Source: Amoeboaphelidium occidentale (taxonomy: Eukaryota; Aphelidiomycota; Aphelidea). Taken from it: 53,039 nucleotides of DNA. The stretch lies in assembly GCA_023515795.1 (NCBI GenBank), contig JALGPX010000060.1:16707-69745 (forward strand), written 5' to 3'. This document shows positions 9,809 to 18,557 of this stretch, piece after piece (the first letter of the stretch is position 1; every line of letters begins with the position of its first letter). The position numbers and the translations under genes are program-made. Below the pieces are notes generated by a model, which worked only from the letters and a program-made list of their open reading frames with translations, ran no database searches and was not told the origin of the DNA.

Positions 9809-10678
9809 ATGATGATCAAACAGAAAGCCAAACCACAGACTCAGAACAAATCACCGTTCCTTGAGAACCTGGCTACAGTTTTAGGAATTTTAATTGGACT
9901 TTCTTCGATATTTGCCTCGTTTTATCTGAGTTACAACCATTATTATGGCAATGAGAACAGTATGTTTTACGATGTGGAAGTTCCGGATCACTTGACTGAC
10001 TTTGATCATGAACGCTTCCTTCGCAATTACGCATGTGGTGAACAACAAGGCTTCAAGTTCAAGATCATAAGCAGAGAACCTTTAGTTGCTTCCTTAGAAG
10101 GATTCCTGCAAGAAGGTGAAGCTGAACACCTTCAGATTCAAGCAATTCCATTCTTTGAAAGGTCTCTGGTGACCGATAATGCTACAAGCGACAGACTGGA
10201 TGATGGCAGAACCTCATTCACTACAATGTTTCCCAAGTCACATGATCAAGTTGTCAAGTGTATCGAAGAAAGGGCTGCAAGACTTGTAAACGTGCCTAGC
10301 GAGAATGTTGAACCATTACAAGTCGTGCGTTACAAGAAGGGACAACAATATCGTTCTCACTACGATTACTTTGGTGATTCTCCTACAAAGTATTCAAAGG
10401 AGTTGGAAGCATGCGGTGATCGTTTAGCGACAATATTTGTTTACCTCACAACGGTCCCTGAAGCGTTTGGTGGTCACACATCTTTTGAGGAACTTGGTTT
10501 AAGAGTTCCAGCTAAACGAAACAATGCAGCGTTTTGGTATAATTTACACTTTAATGGCTCCGTTGATGACCGAATGTTGCATGCTGGAGATTTAGTTCGC
10601 GGAGATGTTGTCAAGTATGGTTTGAACGTGTGGGTCAGAGAAAAATCTTATGCGCCTTGTGAAGAAGAATTGGAGTGA
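9809..10678 (+). CDS. Prolyl 4-hydroxylase-like 2-oxoglutarate/Fe(II) dioxygenase (copy 1)
   Basis: The product is 289 aa with an N-terminal membrane anchor (about residues 23-45), so it is probably an ER or Golgi type II protein facing the lumen. The C-terminal half is a P4H catalytic domain: YRSHYDYF gives the HxD pair (His184, Asp186), RMLHAGD gives the distal His258, and VKYGLNVWV gives Lys269 for 2-oxoglutarate. The double-stranded beta-helix core RLATIFVYLTTVPEAFGGHT is intact. Such enzymes hydroxylate proline in secreted or collagen-like proteins; the substrate here is unknown. AATAAA lies at 10698-10703. It is the first of a tandem pair. Confidence 0.88.
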   Translation: MMIKQKAKPQTQNKSPFLENLATVLGILIGLSSIFASFYLSYNHYYGNENSMFYDVEVPDHLTDFDHERFLRNYACGEQQGFKFKIISREPLVASLEGFLQEGEAEHLQIQAIPFFERSLVTDNATSDRLDDGRTSFTTMFPKSHDQVVKCIEERAARLVNVPSENVEPLQVVRYKKGQQYRSHYDYFGDSPTKYSKELEACGDRLATIFVYLTTVPEAFGGHTSFEELGLRVPAKRNNAAFWYNLHFNGSVDDRMLHAGDLVRGDVVKYGLNVWVREKSYAPCEEELE

Positions 10679-10861
10679 GCGCTATAAGGCTGTGATAAAT
10701 AAAATGCTTGTACGCCAGTGATGAATCAAATAGGCAGTTATAGTCTATGACAAACTTGGAGTCATTTTCTACGTAACAAAATTTGCTTTTTCTGTGCAAC
10801 AGATTGTCTGGGCAGCGAATCATATTAGACTTCTGTCTCTTATCATACTTTCTTCTACAAA

Positions 10862-11698
10862 ATGAGTAAAGCTGAATCTTCTTCCTTAAATTTTGGCATG
10901 GTAACCTATTTGGTTCAAGGTGCTCTGCTTGGTGCAACTGTTGCGTTTATGTTGACTGTTGGTAACAACTACGACTTGCGAGAATGGGCTTCCAAGTTCT
11001 CGTTCAAGAATGAAATGAATGGTCCGATGGCTTTCAATTTATCTCTGAGCAGATTTGATGATCAAAAGTATCTTGAAACGTACAAGTGTGATCCTGAATA
11101 TCGCTTCCGTATGAAGATGATACGAAGAGATCCTTTGATTATGGAAATTGAAGACTTTCTCGCTCCTGGTGAAGCAGAACATTTGGCTATTACTGGTCTT
11201 GGCAATCTGAAGAGATCAACTGTTGCTGACTATGAAGAATCTGAAGTTCGCACGAGCTCATCTGCTTTCCTGGAAAAGAGTGCTGACGCTGTATTGGAAT
11301 GTATTGAAAAGCGCGCTTCATATATTACAGGTTTGCCTATTGAAAATATTGAGGGCCTGCAAGTGGTCAAGTATGTACATGGTCAATATTATAAGGAACA
11401 CCATGATTTCTTTGATCCAGCGTTTGATGGTGAAAATGGCCAGCTCTCACGAGGAGGTCAGCGTCTAGTTACGATATTTGTTTATTTAAACACAGTTGCG
11501 CCTGAACACGGTGGTCAAACTTACTTTCCTGAGATTGATCTCCAGTTTCAACCGAAAAAGAATCATGCTGCTTTCTGGTGGAACGTTAATGTGAACGGGA
11601 CTATTGAACCGCGTACTTTACACTCTGCTGAACCAGTTGATAATGTTGCAGAGAAGTACGGGCTAAATATCTGGATAAGAGAAGGTCCTTTCCATTGA
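10862..11698 (+). CDS. Prolyl 4-hydroxylase-like dioxygenase (copy 2)
   Basis: The product is 278 aa, the same layout as its neighbour at 9809: a membrane anchor at about residues 17-37 and a P4H domain. Catalytic residues are visible as EHHDFF (His180, Asp182), TLHSAE (His254) and EKYGLNIW (Lys265). The core RLVTIFVYLNTVAPEHGGQT and the FRMKMIRRDPLIMEIEDF region align with copy 1, so the pair arose by tandem duplication, but divergence across the lumenal region is large and the copies are old. Both active sites look complete, which suggests different substrates or expression rather than decay. AATAAA is at 11701-11706. Confidence 0.88.
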   Translation: MSKAESSSLNFGMVTYLVQGALLGATVAFMLTVGNNYDLREWASKFSFKNEMNGPMAFNLSLSRFDDQKYLETYKCDPEYRFRMKMIRRDPLIMEIEDFLAPGEAEHLAITGLGNLKRSTVADYEESEVRTSSSAFLEKSADAVLECIEKRASYITGLPIENIEGLQVVKYVHGQYYKEHHDFFDPAFDGENGQLSRGGQRLVTIFVYLNTVAPEHGGQTYFPEIDLQFQPKKNHAAFWWNVNVNGTIEPRTLHSAEPVDNVAEKYGLNIWIREGPFH

Positions 11699-11792
11699 AT
11701 AATAAAATAGCTGAAGTGTGACGAAGATCCAGTTGATTGATTGAGATTGCGATCAGAATGCACTTATTCAGTCCTACTTTTATTTTCAGAAA

Positions 11793-12422
11793 ATGCCATC
11801 AAGAGGTTGTAGTATTTGTTTGCAGGCGTTATTGGTTATATTCAATTTGATGTTTATCGTGCTGGGTATCATGACCATTGTCGGTGCGACCAGTATTCTC
11901 AGCATTGTTACAGTATCAGGCAATGATGTTTCAAGCTCAACTACGGAAGCCATTGTGTTTGGAGTTGTTGCGATTATCATTGGCTTAGTTGGTGTTTGCT
12001 CTGCGTGTTTTAGATCCAAACCAGTTTTGATGTTCTATGCAGTGATCATGTTGGTCTTGATGGTTGTTCACTTTTACTATGGCGGTAAAATGTTTCAGTA
12101 TGCAAACGACAGAAACGGTGTTAGAGACTCGTTGAGTCAAACATGGGACGCCCAGACTAAAATAGGAAGAATGAACATTCAAACTTCATTCTCGTGCTGT
12201 GGTTTCGATTCTAATACAGATAGGCAAGCTGAAACATGTCCAGCAGATTCCGGCCCATGTGGTCCTATTCTTGTTGATTCTAGTATCAAAGCCCTCAAGA
12301 ACACAGGAGCATTTCTAATTGTCGGTGGTATTGCAGAGCTTGGTGCAGCTATCGTAGCCCTTGTTATCGCGTTTAACCAAAATCACTTACGTTCAGGTTA
12401 TGGAAAGTACTACGGAAAGTAA
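11793..12422 (+). CDS. Tetraspanin-like membrane protein
   Basis: The product is 209 aa with four hydrophobic helices: three in the first half, then an extracellular loop with SCCGFDS and a later GPCGP, then the fourth helix near the end. The layout and CCG motif are those of tetraspanins. The tail LRSGYGKYYGK resembles the tail of the tetraspanin at 2.3 kb (KSGYGRAYA), so the two are probably paralogues. It is a plasma or endosomal membrane organiser by family. The start is the ATG at 11793. Only about 20 bases separate its poly(A) signal (AATAAA, 12442-12447) from the ATG of the next gene. Confidence 0.8.
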   Translation: MPSRGCSICLQALLVIFNLMFIVLGIMTIVGATSILSIVTVSGNDVSSSTTEAIVFGVVAIIIGLVGVCSACFRSKPVLMFYAVIMLVLMVVHFYYGGKMFQYANDRNGVRDSLSQTWDAQTKIGRMNIQTSFSCCGFDSNTDRQAETCPADSGPCGPILVDSSIKALKNTGAFLIVGGIAELGAAIVALVIAFNQNHLRSGYGKYYGK

Positions 12423-12456
12423 TTCGCCAATGTGTCATATAAATAAACTTTTAAAA

Positions 12457-13788
12457 ATGTCGACTGCTGTGACATGCGTTAAGAAATGGATCGAATTGAG
12501 AAGGTTGTGTGGTACTCGAGAGAGAATATCACTTGAAGATGAGGAACCTCTGACTTTAGAGACGTTTGGGTCTTTGCTTAATGCTAATATGATGCATAAC
12601 AAAGCCCTGATCGTTGCAAGAGTTGAAACGGAAGGTTCTGATAAGCCATTCTATTATTTAGCGCATCACTTGAATAAGATATTGTTCCGAAAGTATGGTC
12701 AAGAGACGCAATATCTTTTCAGGCTGCATTCAATGAACCCTCTCACGAATACTGAGATTGAAGGTGATGTTGAGTATTACAAGATCTCCCCATCAAAGGA
12801 TATGACGATGACTTCTACAACTTCCTTGACTTCACTTTCTAATACACAAAAAGATCCTGAGACATCAAGAGAAAGCCTGAAGAAGTTGATATCACAATCT
12901 ATTGGTTCAGTAAAGGAAGATATGCGAATCATGGATATGTCTGGAGGTCCCATCACTGTCAAAACCGAAGGAAAGAAGATATCAATGTCTTTAGATAATT
13001 TGCCTATGGGGCATGATCTAGCCAAAGTAAGCTTCCTAAGCGTTCCTAGCGCAACAGCTTCTGACCATCATCTGGTATTGAGCACTGACAAATTGGACAA
13101 ACTCAAAGATATCACGAAGAAGAGCAAGAAGCTGAGAAGGAGACCTAAAAATGCGAATGATGCAAAGAGAACATCTGCTTGTGATCCTGACGTTGTACCA
13201 GCCGTGTTCATTGGGAATGATGATGAGTATATGCACAATCAGGCTCTTAGATATGTCTTTCAAGAATCATGTATTAATGCGTCTGATATTGAATTGTTTG
13301 ATATGCCTGAAGAAGTTTTGATCAATGAAGGAATCTTCCCACCCCATTTCGATCCTAACACGCTTCATGATGCGGATTTTATAAACAGATTGAGGAATTC
13401 ATTGCAAGACGATGCCTTCGCCGAAGAAATGATTGCACAACTCATGGAAGCTAGGGCAGCTATTGATGCGATGCCTGATATGCTTGCTTTAGGTGCTAAT
13501 GGCTACACCGTCAATGATGGTCAAGATCAAACAGGACCGTACTCCAATATGGGCTCTCGATCAAACATGGGTGTAATTGTAGTTTTACTGTTCTTGGTTG
13601 CTGTCTCACTCTTAGTATGCTATGTCCAAGCTGTGATTACATCCTCTTTTGATGGCCAATTATATGGTATCATGTCTCTTGCGAGTTTCCTCTTAGGGTT
13701 CGCGATTTTGGTCTTTATGATTATTAGCGGGAAACACAACAAGAAAAAGGTCAACGTTTTAATACGCGTTGGAGATTTTAATGCTTAA
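12457..13788 (+). CDS. Unknown membrane protein with two C-terminal helices
   Basis: The product is 443 aa from the ATG at 12457. The N-terminal 110 residues look folded (pattern FGSLLNANMMHNKALIVARV ... LNKILFRKYGQ). A Ser/Thr-rich stretch follows, then a basic patch (KKSKKLRRRPKN), then an acidic helical part (residues about 250-350). Two membrane helices lie close together near the end (VIVVLLFLVAVSLLVCYV and MSLASFLLGFAILVFMII), before a short basic tail. I recognise no family. The pattern suggests an integral membrane protein with a large cytosolic domain. The mRNA leader must overlap the 3' end of the tetraspanin gene. Confidence 0.7.
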   Translation: MSTAVTCVKKWIELRRLCGTRERISLEDEEPLTLETFGSLLNANMMHNKALIVARVETEGSDKPFYYLAHHLNKILFRKYGQETQYLFRLHSMNPLTNTEIEGDVEYYKISPSKDMTMTSTTSLTSLSNTQKDPETSRESLKKLISQSIGSVKEDMRIMDMSGGPITVKTEGKKISMSLDNLPMGHDLAKVSFLSVPSATASDHHLVLSTDKLDKLKDITKKSKKLRRRPKNANDAKRTSACDPDVVPAVFIGNDDEYMHNQALRYVFQESCINASDIELFDMPEEVLINEGIFPPHFDPNTLHDADFINRLRNSLQDDAFAEEMIAQLMEARAAIDAMPDMLALGANGYTVNDGQDQTGPYSNMGSRSNMGVIVVLLFLVAVSLLVCYVQAVITSSFDGQLYGIMSLASFLLGFAILVFMIISGKHNKKKVNVLIRVGDFNA

Positions 13789-13811
13789 AATATATCAATT
13801 TCTAACAGTAG

Positions 13812-15024
13812 CTAAATCTTCTCCTGTTTCGATGCTTGATTTTCAGCAATTTGGTCTAGACGGGCTTTTACAGCCTCGATATCCTTGAGTTTCTGTTCCT
13901 TCGTCGGGTCAAAATCGCCTTTTGGAGTTTCTGGTTTAGATCCGTCTTGAGAGCCATTCTGAGAATTCAGACGAGAATCCAATTTGAATCCATCCTTCAG
14001 TTGTAATTTCGTCATGAAGGATACTGCTTGTATCAGAGAAGTCATTTTCTTTCTAGCATTGAAATTCTTCTTCAGATTAGCACCAACTTGAGGCAATGAA
14101 ATGTTGTCTTCATCTGTAACAGTTTTGCCTTCACGCCTTTTAATTTCCGAGTCTAACCATGGATGAGCCAATACTTGATCAACCGTCATTCTAACTTTAT
14201 GATCAACTACTATCAAGTTGTTGATAAAATCCTTTGCATTCTTTGAAACAGAGTCCCATTCAGGTGAAAAGTACTGAAACTTGCCGCTCAACGTCTGCTC
14301 CAGAATCTTCGCGTCATTGTCTGAGTGAAAAGGCGGATAACCAGACAAAAGAATATACGTGATCACACCCATGCCTAACAGATAAGATTGAAGAAATTAA
14401 GCGCCTTACTCCACATATCAGTTGGTTTTCCTTCGTATTGTTTTCCATTTAGAACTTCTGGTGCAACGTAAGTCAAAGTTCCACAACTTGTTTCCAATAG
14501 CGCATTACTCGGTAGGACTTTGGCTAATCCAAAATCTGCAACTTGAACAGGAGATGCATCGCTTGTATCTAATAAGAGAAGATTCTCGGGTTTCAAGTCT
14601 CTGTGAACAATATTCATATCGTGCAGATACTTTAGAGCACTCATGACATCTACAACAACGCGCTTCGCATCCTTTTCAGTGTAAAATCCTTTAGAAACAA
14701 TACGGTCAAACAATTCGCCACCAGTCACCATCTGAAGCTGTAAGTAAATCTTTTCTTTGGTTTCAAACACATCGTATAGTTTTATGATGTTAGGATGATC
14801 AACTTTCTTCATGATTCCAACTTCTAACACGATATGCTTCTCTTGGCCCTTGCACTTGGCCTTGTCTATGACTTTCATCGCATACTTTTTGTCATCATTC
14901 ATGTCAGTAGCAACACACACTGTAGCAAAACTCCCACTAAACGATTTAGTGATGTTTGATAGTTGTAGTGATACCTTCCAAGAACCTTTCCCAACTTAAA
15001 TCGTTTCAAACCGGTCAATGGCAT
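13812..15024 (-). CDS. CaMK-family Ser/Thr kinase (CaMKI-like)
   Basis: Three exons: 14975-15024, 14410-14936 and 13812-14374; the introns are 38 bases (14937-14974) and 35 bases (14375-14409). The product is 379 aa. The Gly loop LGSGSFATV is split by intron 1, followed by AMKVIDK (VAIK Lys), IVHRDLKPEN, DFGLAKV and SCGTLTYVAPE. Intron 2 falls inside DMWSMGV. After the kinase domain comes a short regulatory tail with LKKNFNARKKM, which fits the autoinhibitory/calmodulin-binding region of CaMKI-type kinases. It should be a calcium/calmodulin-responsive cytosolic kinase. Full length for the family. Confidence 0.9.
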
Positions 15025-15060
15025 CTTAACAGCAGTTTATTCTTTCACGGAGAAAAGAAA

Positions 15061-15127
15061 TTGTGAGTGGAGCTTGAGGAGCTGCCGTCTATTTTCGGAC
15101 GGCCCAACGAGATGCTTCGTCTCACAA
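15061..15127. other. Cloverleaf-like inverted-repeat cluster upstream of the CaM kinase
   Basis: TTGTGAG (15061-15067) and CTCACAA (15121-15127) can pair over 7 bp. Inside are GCCGTC...GACGGC (6 bp) and short AGCT/AGCT and GAGA/TCTC arms. The overall size (67 bases) recalls a tRNA, but there is no T-loop TTCRA and the last arm overlaps the closing stem, so it is not a normal tRNA. It could be a small structured RNA, a tRNA-derived relic, or a promoter dyad between two divergent genes. The strand cannot be decided. Confidence 0.35.
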
Positions 15128-15317
15128 CCTTCTACTAGATGTACAGGTCTTTAAAGCGTAGAAATGTCTTTGGAACATCTCTGTCTGTACCTTAGTACAT
15201 AACCATATTGCTCTAACGCTCTTACAATCTAAATATCATGTCATCGAACCTTCAAGATCATTCTAACCTCTTTGATCCGCGATATTTTCCACAAGTGTTT
15301 CAACCTCTGACAAGAAG

Positions 15318-16088
15318 ATGCCTGTTACAACTAGACGCAAGAGAAATACCGCAGCTGCAAAGAGCAGTGCTTCACCAGCAGGTGCATCAAAGCCTGCCGC
15401 AGCACCAAAGAGAGCTCCAAAGACAAAGTCTGGCCCATCTGGTGCTGATGGAGCGAAGCCTGCAAAGAAGCAGAAAGGAAAGGCTGCGAATGGAGACTAT
15501 AAGGACACCTTCAACCATGTAGTTGAAGAGATCAGCCAGAATGGTGTTGATATTGTCAAGACTGCTCTTACTCATCATGTTCCAACTTCATCAAAGATCC
15601 AAGATCCTGAGAAGTTGTCAAAGAGACAAGCGATTGCTTCTGAGTTCCGCAAGTACTCTCTGACATCTGATCATGTAAACCCTGCTGAGGTCAAGACCAA
15701 GGTTGTTCAAAATAAGAAGAAGCAGGAGCAGCAAGCAAAGAACAATCAGAAGAAGGTTATTGAGCACATTGAAACCTTGGGTGATAAAGGAGTTCACAAG
15801 CTGCTCCACCGCATTAAGGGCAGTGAGAAAGTAGCTGGTAAGGTTGCTAAGAAGGGTGCTGCTCCTGCGAAAAAGTTGGACATCAAGAAGATCCAGAACA
15901 AGACTTTGACTGAACTTACTGACTTGGTTACTCCTACCAGTGTACACAAGCCAAGTGTTATCAAGACTAAAGTTGATATAAAGGAAACCAAGAAGCAGAT
16001 CGGTGCTGAAGTTGTCAAGTATGCAACCATGAAAGAGATCAAGAGTCTGGGCGCAGATGGAGTGAAAAAGGTTGTCAGCAAGAACTAA
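15318..16088 (+). CDS. Lysine/alanine-rich basic protein, probably nuclear
   Basis: The product is 256 aa. The first about 55 residues are a disordered Ala/Lys/Pro/Ser tail (TTRRKRNTAAAKSSASPAGA), very like histone H1 or HMG tails. The rest is helical and strongly basic, with repeated units of the type VKTKVVQNKKK...KKVIEHIETLGDKGVHKLL and ending GADGVKKVVSKN. No winged helix or other known fold can be named. DNA or RNA binding is likely from charge alone. The ATG at 15318 is the first that gives the basic tail. The divergent CaM-kinase starts 293 bases away. Confidence 0.7.
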   Translation: MPVTTRRKRNTAAAKSSASPAGASKPAAAPKRAPKTKSGPSGADGAKPAKKQKGKAANGDYKDTFNHVVEEISQNGVDIVKTALTHHVPTSSKIQDPEKLSKRQAIASEFRKYSLTSDHVNPAEVKTKVVQNKKKQEQQAKNNQKKVIEHIETLGDKGVHKLLHRIKGSEKVAGKVAKKGAAPAKKLDIKKIQNKTLTELTDLVTPTSVHKPSVIKTKVDIKETKKQIGAEVVKYATMKEIKSLGADGVKKVVSKN

Positions 16089-16168
16089 ATGTGAATTGGT
16101 CCTGAAGAATGAATAGAAAATAGAAAAAATGAACGTGTTTATTAAGATGAAATTTATTACAGAAACTA

Positions 16169-17902
16169 TTAAATAGCCATACTTGGTCTCTCTGCTGAAA
16201 TCGATGCTTTTCTGGTTGAAGTCTTGTGGTTGCTATCAATATCCATTTGGTGATCGTCTTTGCGCTCCTTGGACTTCCACAAACTCTCCAACAATGACGA
16301 ATCCTTTTGTTCCTTCTTGTCACCAAACAAACGTATTTTATCCATATCGTTGAGTTTCTTGGATGCTTCCTCTTTTTCAACCTCTTCGACGGGAGATGGA
16401 GAATTCTTGTATTTCATACGAATTTCCTCCAAGAGCTTTTCTTTTTCTGCTGTGTCGTTCGCAGGACTAGGACTTGTTTCAGATGCCCTTCTTGCTGCCA
16501 GTTTCTCCTCGTAAACGATTGACTGTTTTGTGTGTTCAGGCTTGGATACGCTCATGCCATACTGGAAGCGCGGCTTCTTGAACGTATTCATATATGCAGC
16601 CAAATTGACAGCATCGGCGTTCCTCTTCTTGGTCATGTCAACGATACATGCAGATTTTGGGGCAGCATTCCCGTAGCTTGGTTGATTGCTTCTAGGCACC
16701 ATAGGAGAAGGCAAAGCAGAGCTTGGAGATAAACCAGTAAATGAAGACTTCAATTTTCCAATAATACCTAGTGTTTCCTCTGTCCACTCGCGTTTCTTGC
16801 AGGCCATAGCGATAACTTTCTTAAATGATGAATGCAACATTGCATATCTATCAATTTCAATTGCAGTAGAAGAGTCGCTTCTAAAAGATGCAGGGTGTAG
16901 TGAAGGAAGAGATTGTTGATGATGTTGCTTGGAATCTTGGTAGATGCCTTCACTGTTCAAGTGTAATATGCGATCATTGATGGGAGCAGAGCGTAAAGAA
17001 CCATAGCCACCATTAGGAGAATGCATTTCTCTGCCATTCAGTAAAAAGCGTAATCTTCCTCTCGAATTATTTTCGTGAAGAGCATGTTCTCTAGGGGATG
17101 AGTATCCAGAATCATCATTCTCCTTGTTCAACAAAGTGTCTAGCTTCAGGGAGGATACTGGAGGTTTCTTCTCAGTGAATGCAGAAGACCTAGAGGAGCT
17201 TTCCTTCTTCAAACCTTCAGCACCTTCAGATAATGAGCGTACATTTTCTCCCGACTTGGAATTATTTACAACAGAAGAGGGCAATGACAGAGAAGTCAGT
17301 AACAGCGCAGCATCATCTTCATCAATTGAAACCTTAGACTTCTTGGTTTCACAGAACTGTTTGATAGCATTATCAATTTGTTCTTGCGTAATTTGATAAT
17401 CACAAACTTCGGACGCCTTCTGTTCACTCTGCTCCAATACTATACTTGAGCCATATTCGTGATTATGAACAGCTTCAAAAGAAGTGATTCTCCATGCATT
17501 CAGTTTTGAGTGATAGTTAATATTCACGCGCATACGACAACCACAACGAATACTTGTACCAGCTCTTCCATTGCGCTTTGAGGCAGGAGAAGATCCGTCA
17601 CCATTCTCAGAAACAACAGGCGATCCCTCAGGCGGTCTTCCTTGTCTGTTACAAGCCATAATAATACGTTTTTGTTCAGTATTGATCGTGATCAACTTGA
17701 AACCATCTTGTTCAGCTTGCTCTGCGAGAATAGTCATGAGAGCAGACAGACTAGTCGGCCTTTCAATGTTACCGACACCACCATCTGAGCCAGTACCATT
17801 CGATGCAACAGAACCTTCCGGCATCTGATGAAACGGTTGATCTTTCAATGCAGCCAGCAAACTGGTCATATTTTTTGCGTACGGAATCAATTTCATGGGC
17901 AT
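16169..17902 (-). CDS. FAR1/MULE-type zinc-binding DNA-binding protein
   Basis: The product is 577 aa from ATG 17902 (MPMKLIPYAK). The frame stays open upstream to about 18007, but the ATG leaves 117 bases for a promoter shared with IMP1. Residues about 60-165 hold a FAR1-like WRKY-GCM1 zinc module: GFKLITINTEQKRIIMAC, a Ser/Gly-rich insert, then RCGCRMRVNI, W at the next strand, and VHNHEYG. Cys, Cys and the HNH pair are the metal ligands. This domain is shared by Mutator-type transposases and host regulators derived from them. No transposase DDE domain follows; instead there is a long Ser/Pro/Lys-rich tail, so it reads as a host transcription factor. Targets unknown. Confidence 0.7.
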   Translation of the reverse strand: MPMKLIPYAKNMTSLLAALKDQPFHQMPEGSVASNGTGSDGGVGNIERPTSLSALMTILAEQAEQDGFKLITINTEQKRIIMACNRQGRPPEGSPVVSENGDGSSPASKRNGRAGTSIRCGCRMRVNINYHSKLNAWRITSFEAVHNHEYGSSIVLEQSEQKASEVCDYQITQEQIDNAIKQFCETKKSKVSIDEDDAALLLTSLSLPSSVVNNSKSGENVRSLSEGAEGLKKESSSRSSAFTEKKPPVSSLKLDTLLNKENDDSGYSSPREHALHENNSRGRLRFLLNGREMHSPNGGYGSLRSAPINDRILHLNSEGIYQDSKQHHQQSLPSLHPASFRSDSSTAIEIDRYAMLHSSFKKVIAMACKKREWTEETLGIIGKLKSSFTGLSPSSALPSPMVPRSNQPSYGNAAPKSACIVDMTKKRNADAVNLAAYMNTFKKPRFQYGMSVSKPEHTKQSIVYEEKLAARRASETSPSPANDTAEKEKLLEEIRMKYKNSPSPVEEVEKEEASKKLNDMDKIRLFGDKKEQKDSSLLESLWKSKERKDDHQMDIDSNHKTSTRKASISAERPSMAI

Positions 17903-18019
17903 TTTCTTTCTATTTTGGAAAAACAAGAATATCCGCGTGTGTTGTACTAATGAATCTTCAGACTGCGTTGTATAATCAAACCACGTGGATCTTGTATCCT
18001 GAATCAAACCATTCTCACA

Positions 18020-18493
18020 ATGATCAAGTATCTTCCGTATATAATTAGTTCAGCGTGTACCATAAGACTCATAAACGATTATTTCATGGAAGTGTGCTCG
18101 TGTACAGGTAGAATCTTTCAAGTGTAAACGGTGTAATTAAAAGGTCCATCAATGCTACCAACCGTATTTGAGGGTGACTACTTATTAGTAAAGAAGCTAC
18201 TATCCAAGAATACCATAAGCAGAGGAAATATAGTCGTGTGTAAGAGTCCTCATGATCCCAGAGTCAGCGTCTGTAAGAGAGTTATTGGCTTAGAGGGCGA
18301 TATCATAAACGCTAAAACAGAACATGGCACATTTAATAATCATCAGCTACGAATACCCAAAGGGCACGTATGGGTTGAAGGTGATAACACTGGAGAAAGC
18401 ATAGATTCGCGAACATATGGACCGATGCCCAAAGGAATGGTCGATGGTAAAGTCGTGCTCAGGGTATTTCCTTCAATTGGTCGTCTGCCTTAA
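18020..18493 (+). CDS. IMP1: Mitochondrial inner membrane protease subunit 1
   Basis: Two exons: 18020-18107 and 18144-18493, intron 36 bases (GTAGAA...AAAAG). The product is 145 aa. The intron lies within the Gly codon just before the catalytic Ser, so splicing creates CTGPSMLPT, the signal-peptidase box B. The general base Lys is in VCKRVIGLEGD. Box E reads VEGDNTGESIDSRTYGP, typical of Imp1/LepB-type S26 proteases. The first about 20 residues are hydrophobic enough to be the inner-membrane anchor. The enzyme removes sorting signals in the intermembrane space. The stop overlaps AATAAA (18493-18498). Lon follows after 64 bases on the same strand. Confidence 0.88.
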
Positions 18494-18557
18494 ATAAATT
18501 AAGTTGCTTTTCTACTTCGTGGATAACTCTCTTTTGTTTTCTATTGGTGAAACGACT

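Noticed and set aside
15061-15127. Genuine nuclear tRNA
   Set aside because: No T-loop consensus and the T-arm would overlap the acceptor strand; kept only as a structured region.
17903-18007. N-terminal extension of the FAR1-type protein
   Set aside because: The extension lacks a good ATG and would run into the IMP1 promoter; the ATG at 17902 is more likely.
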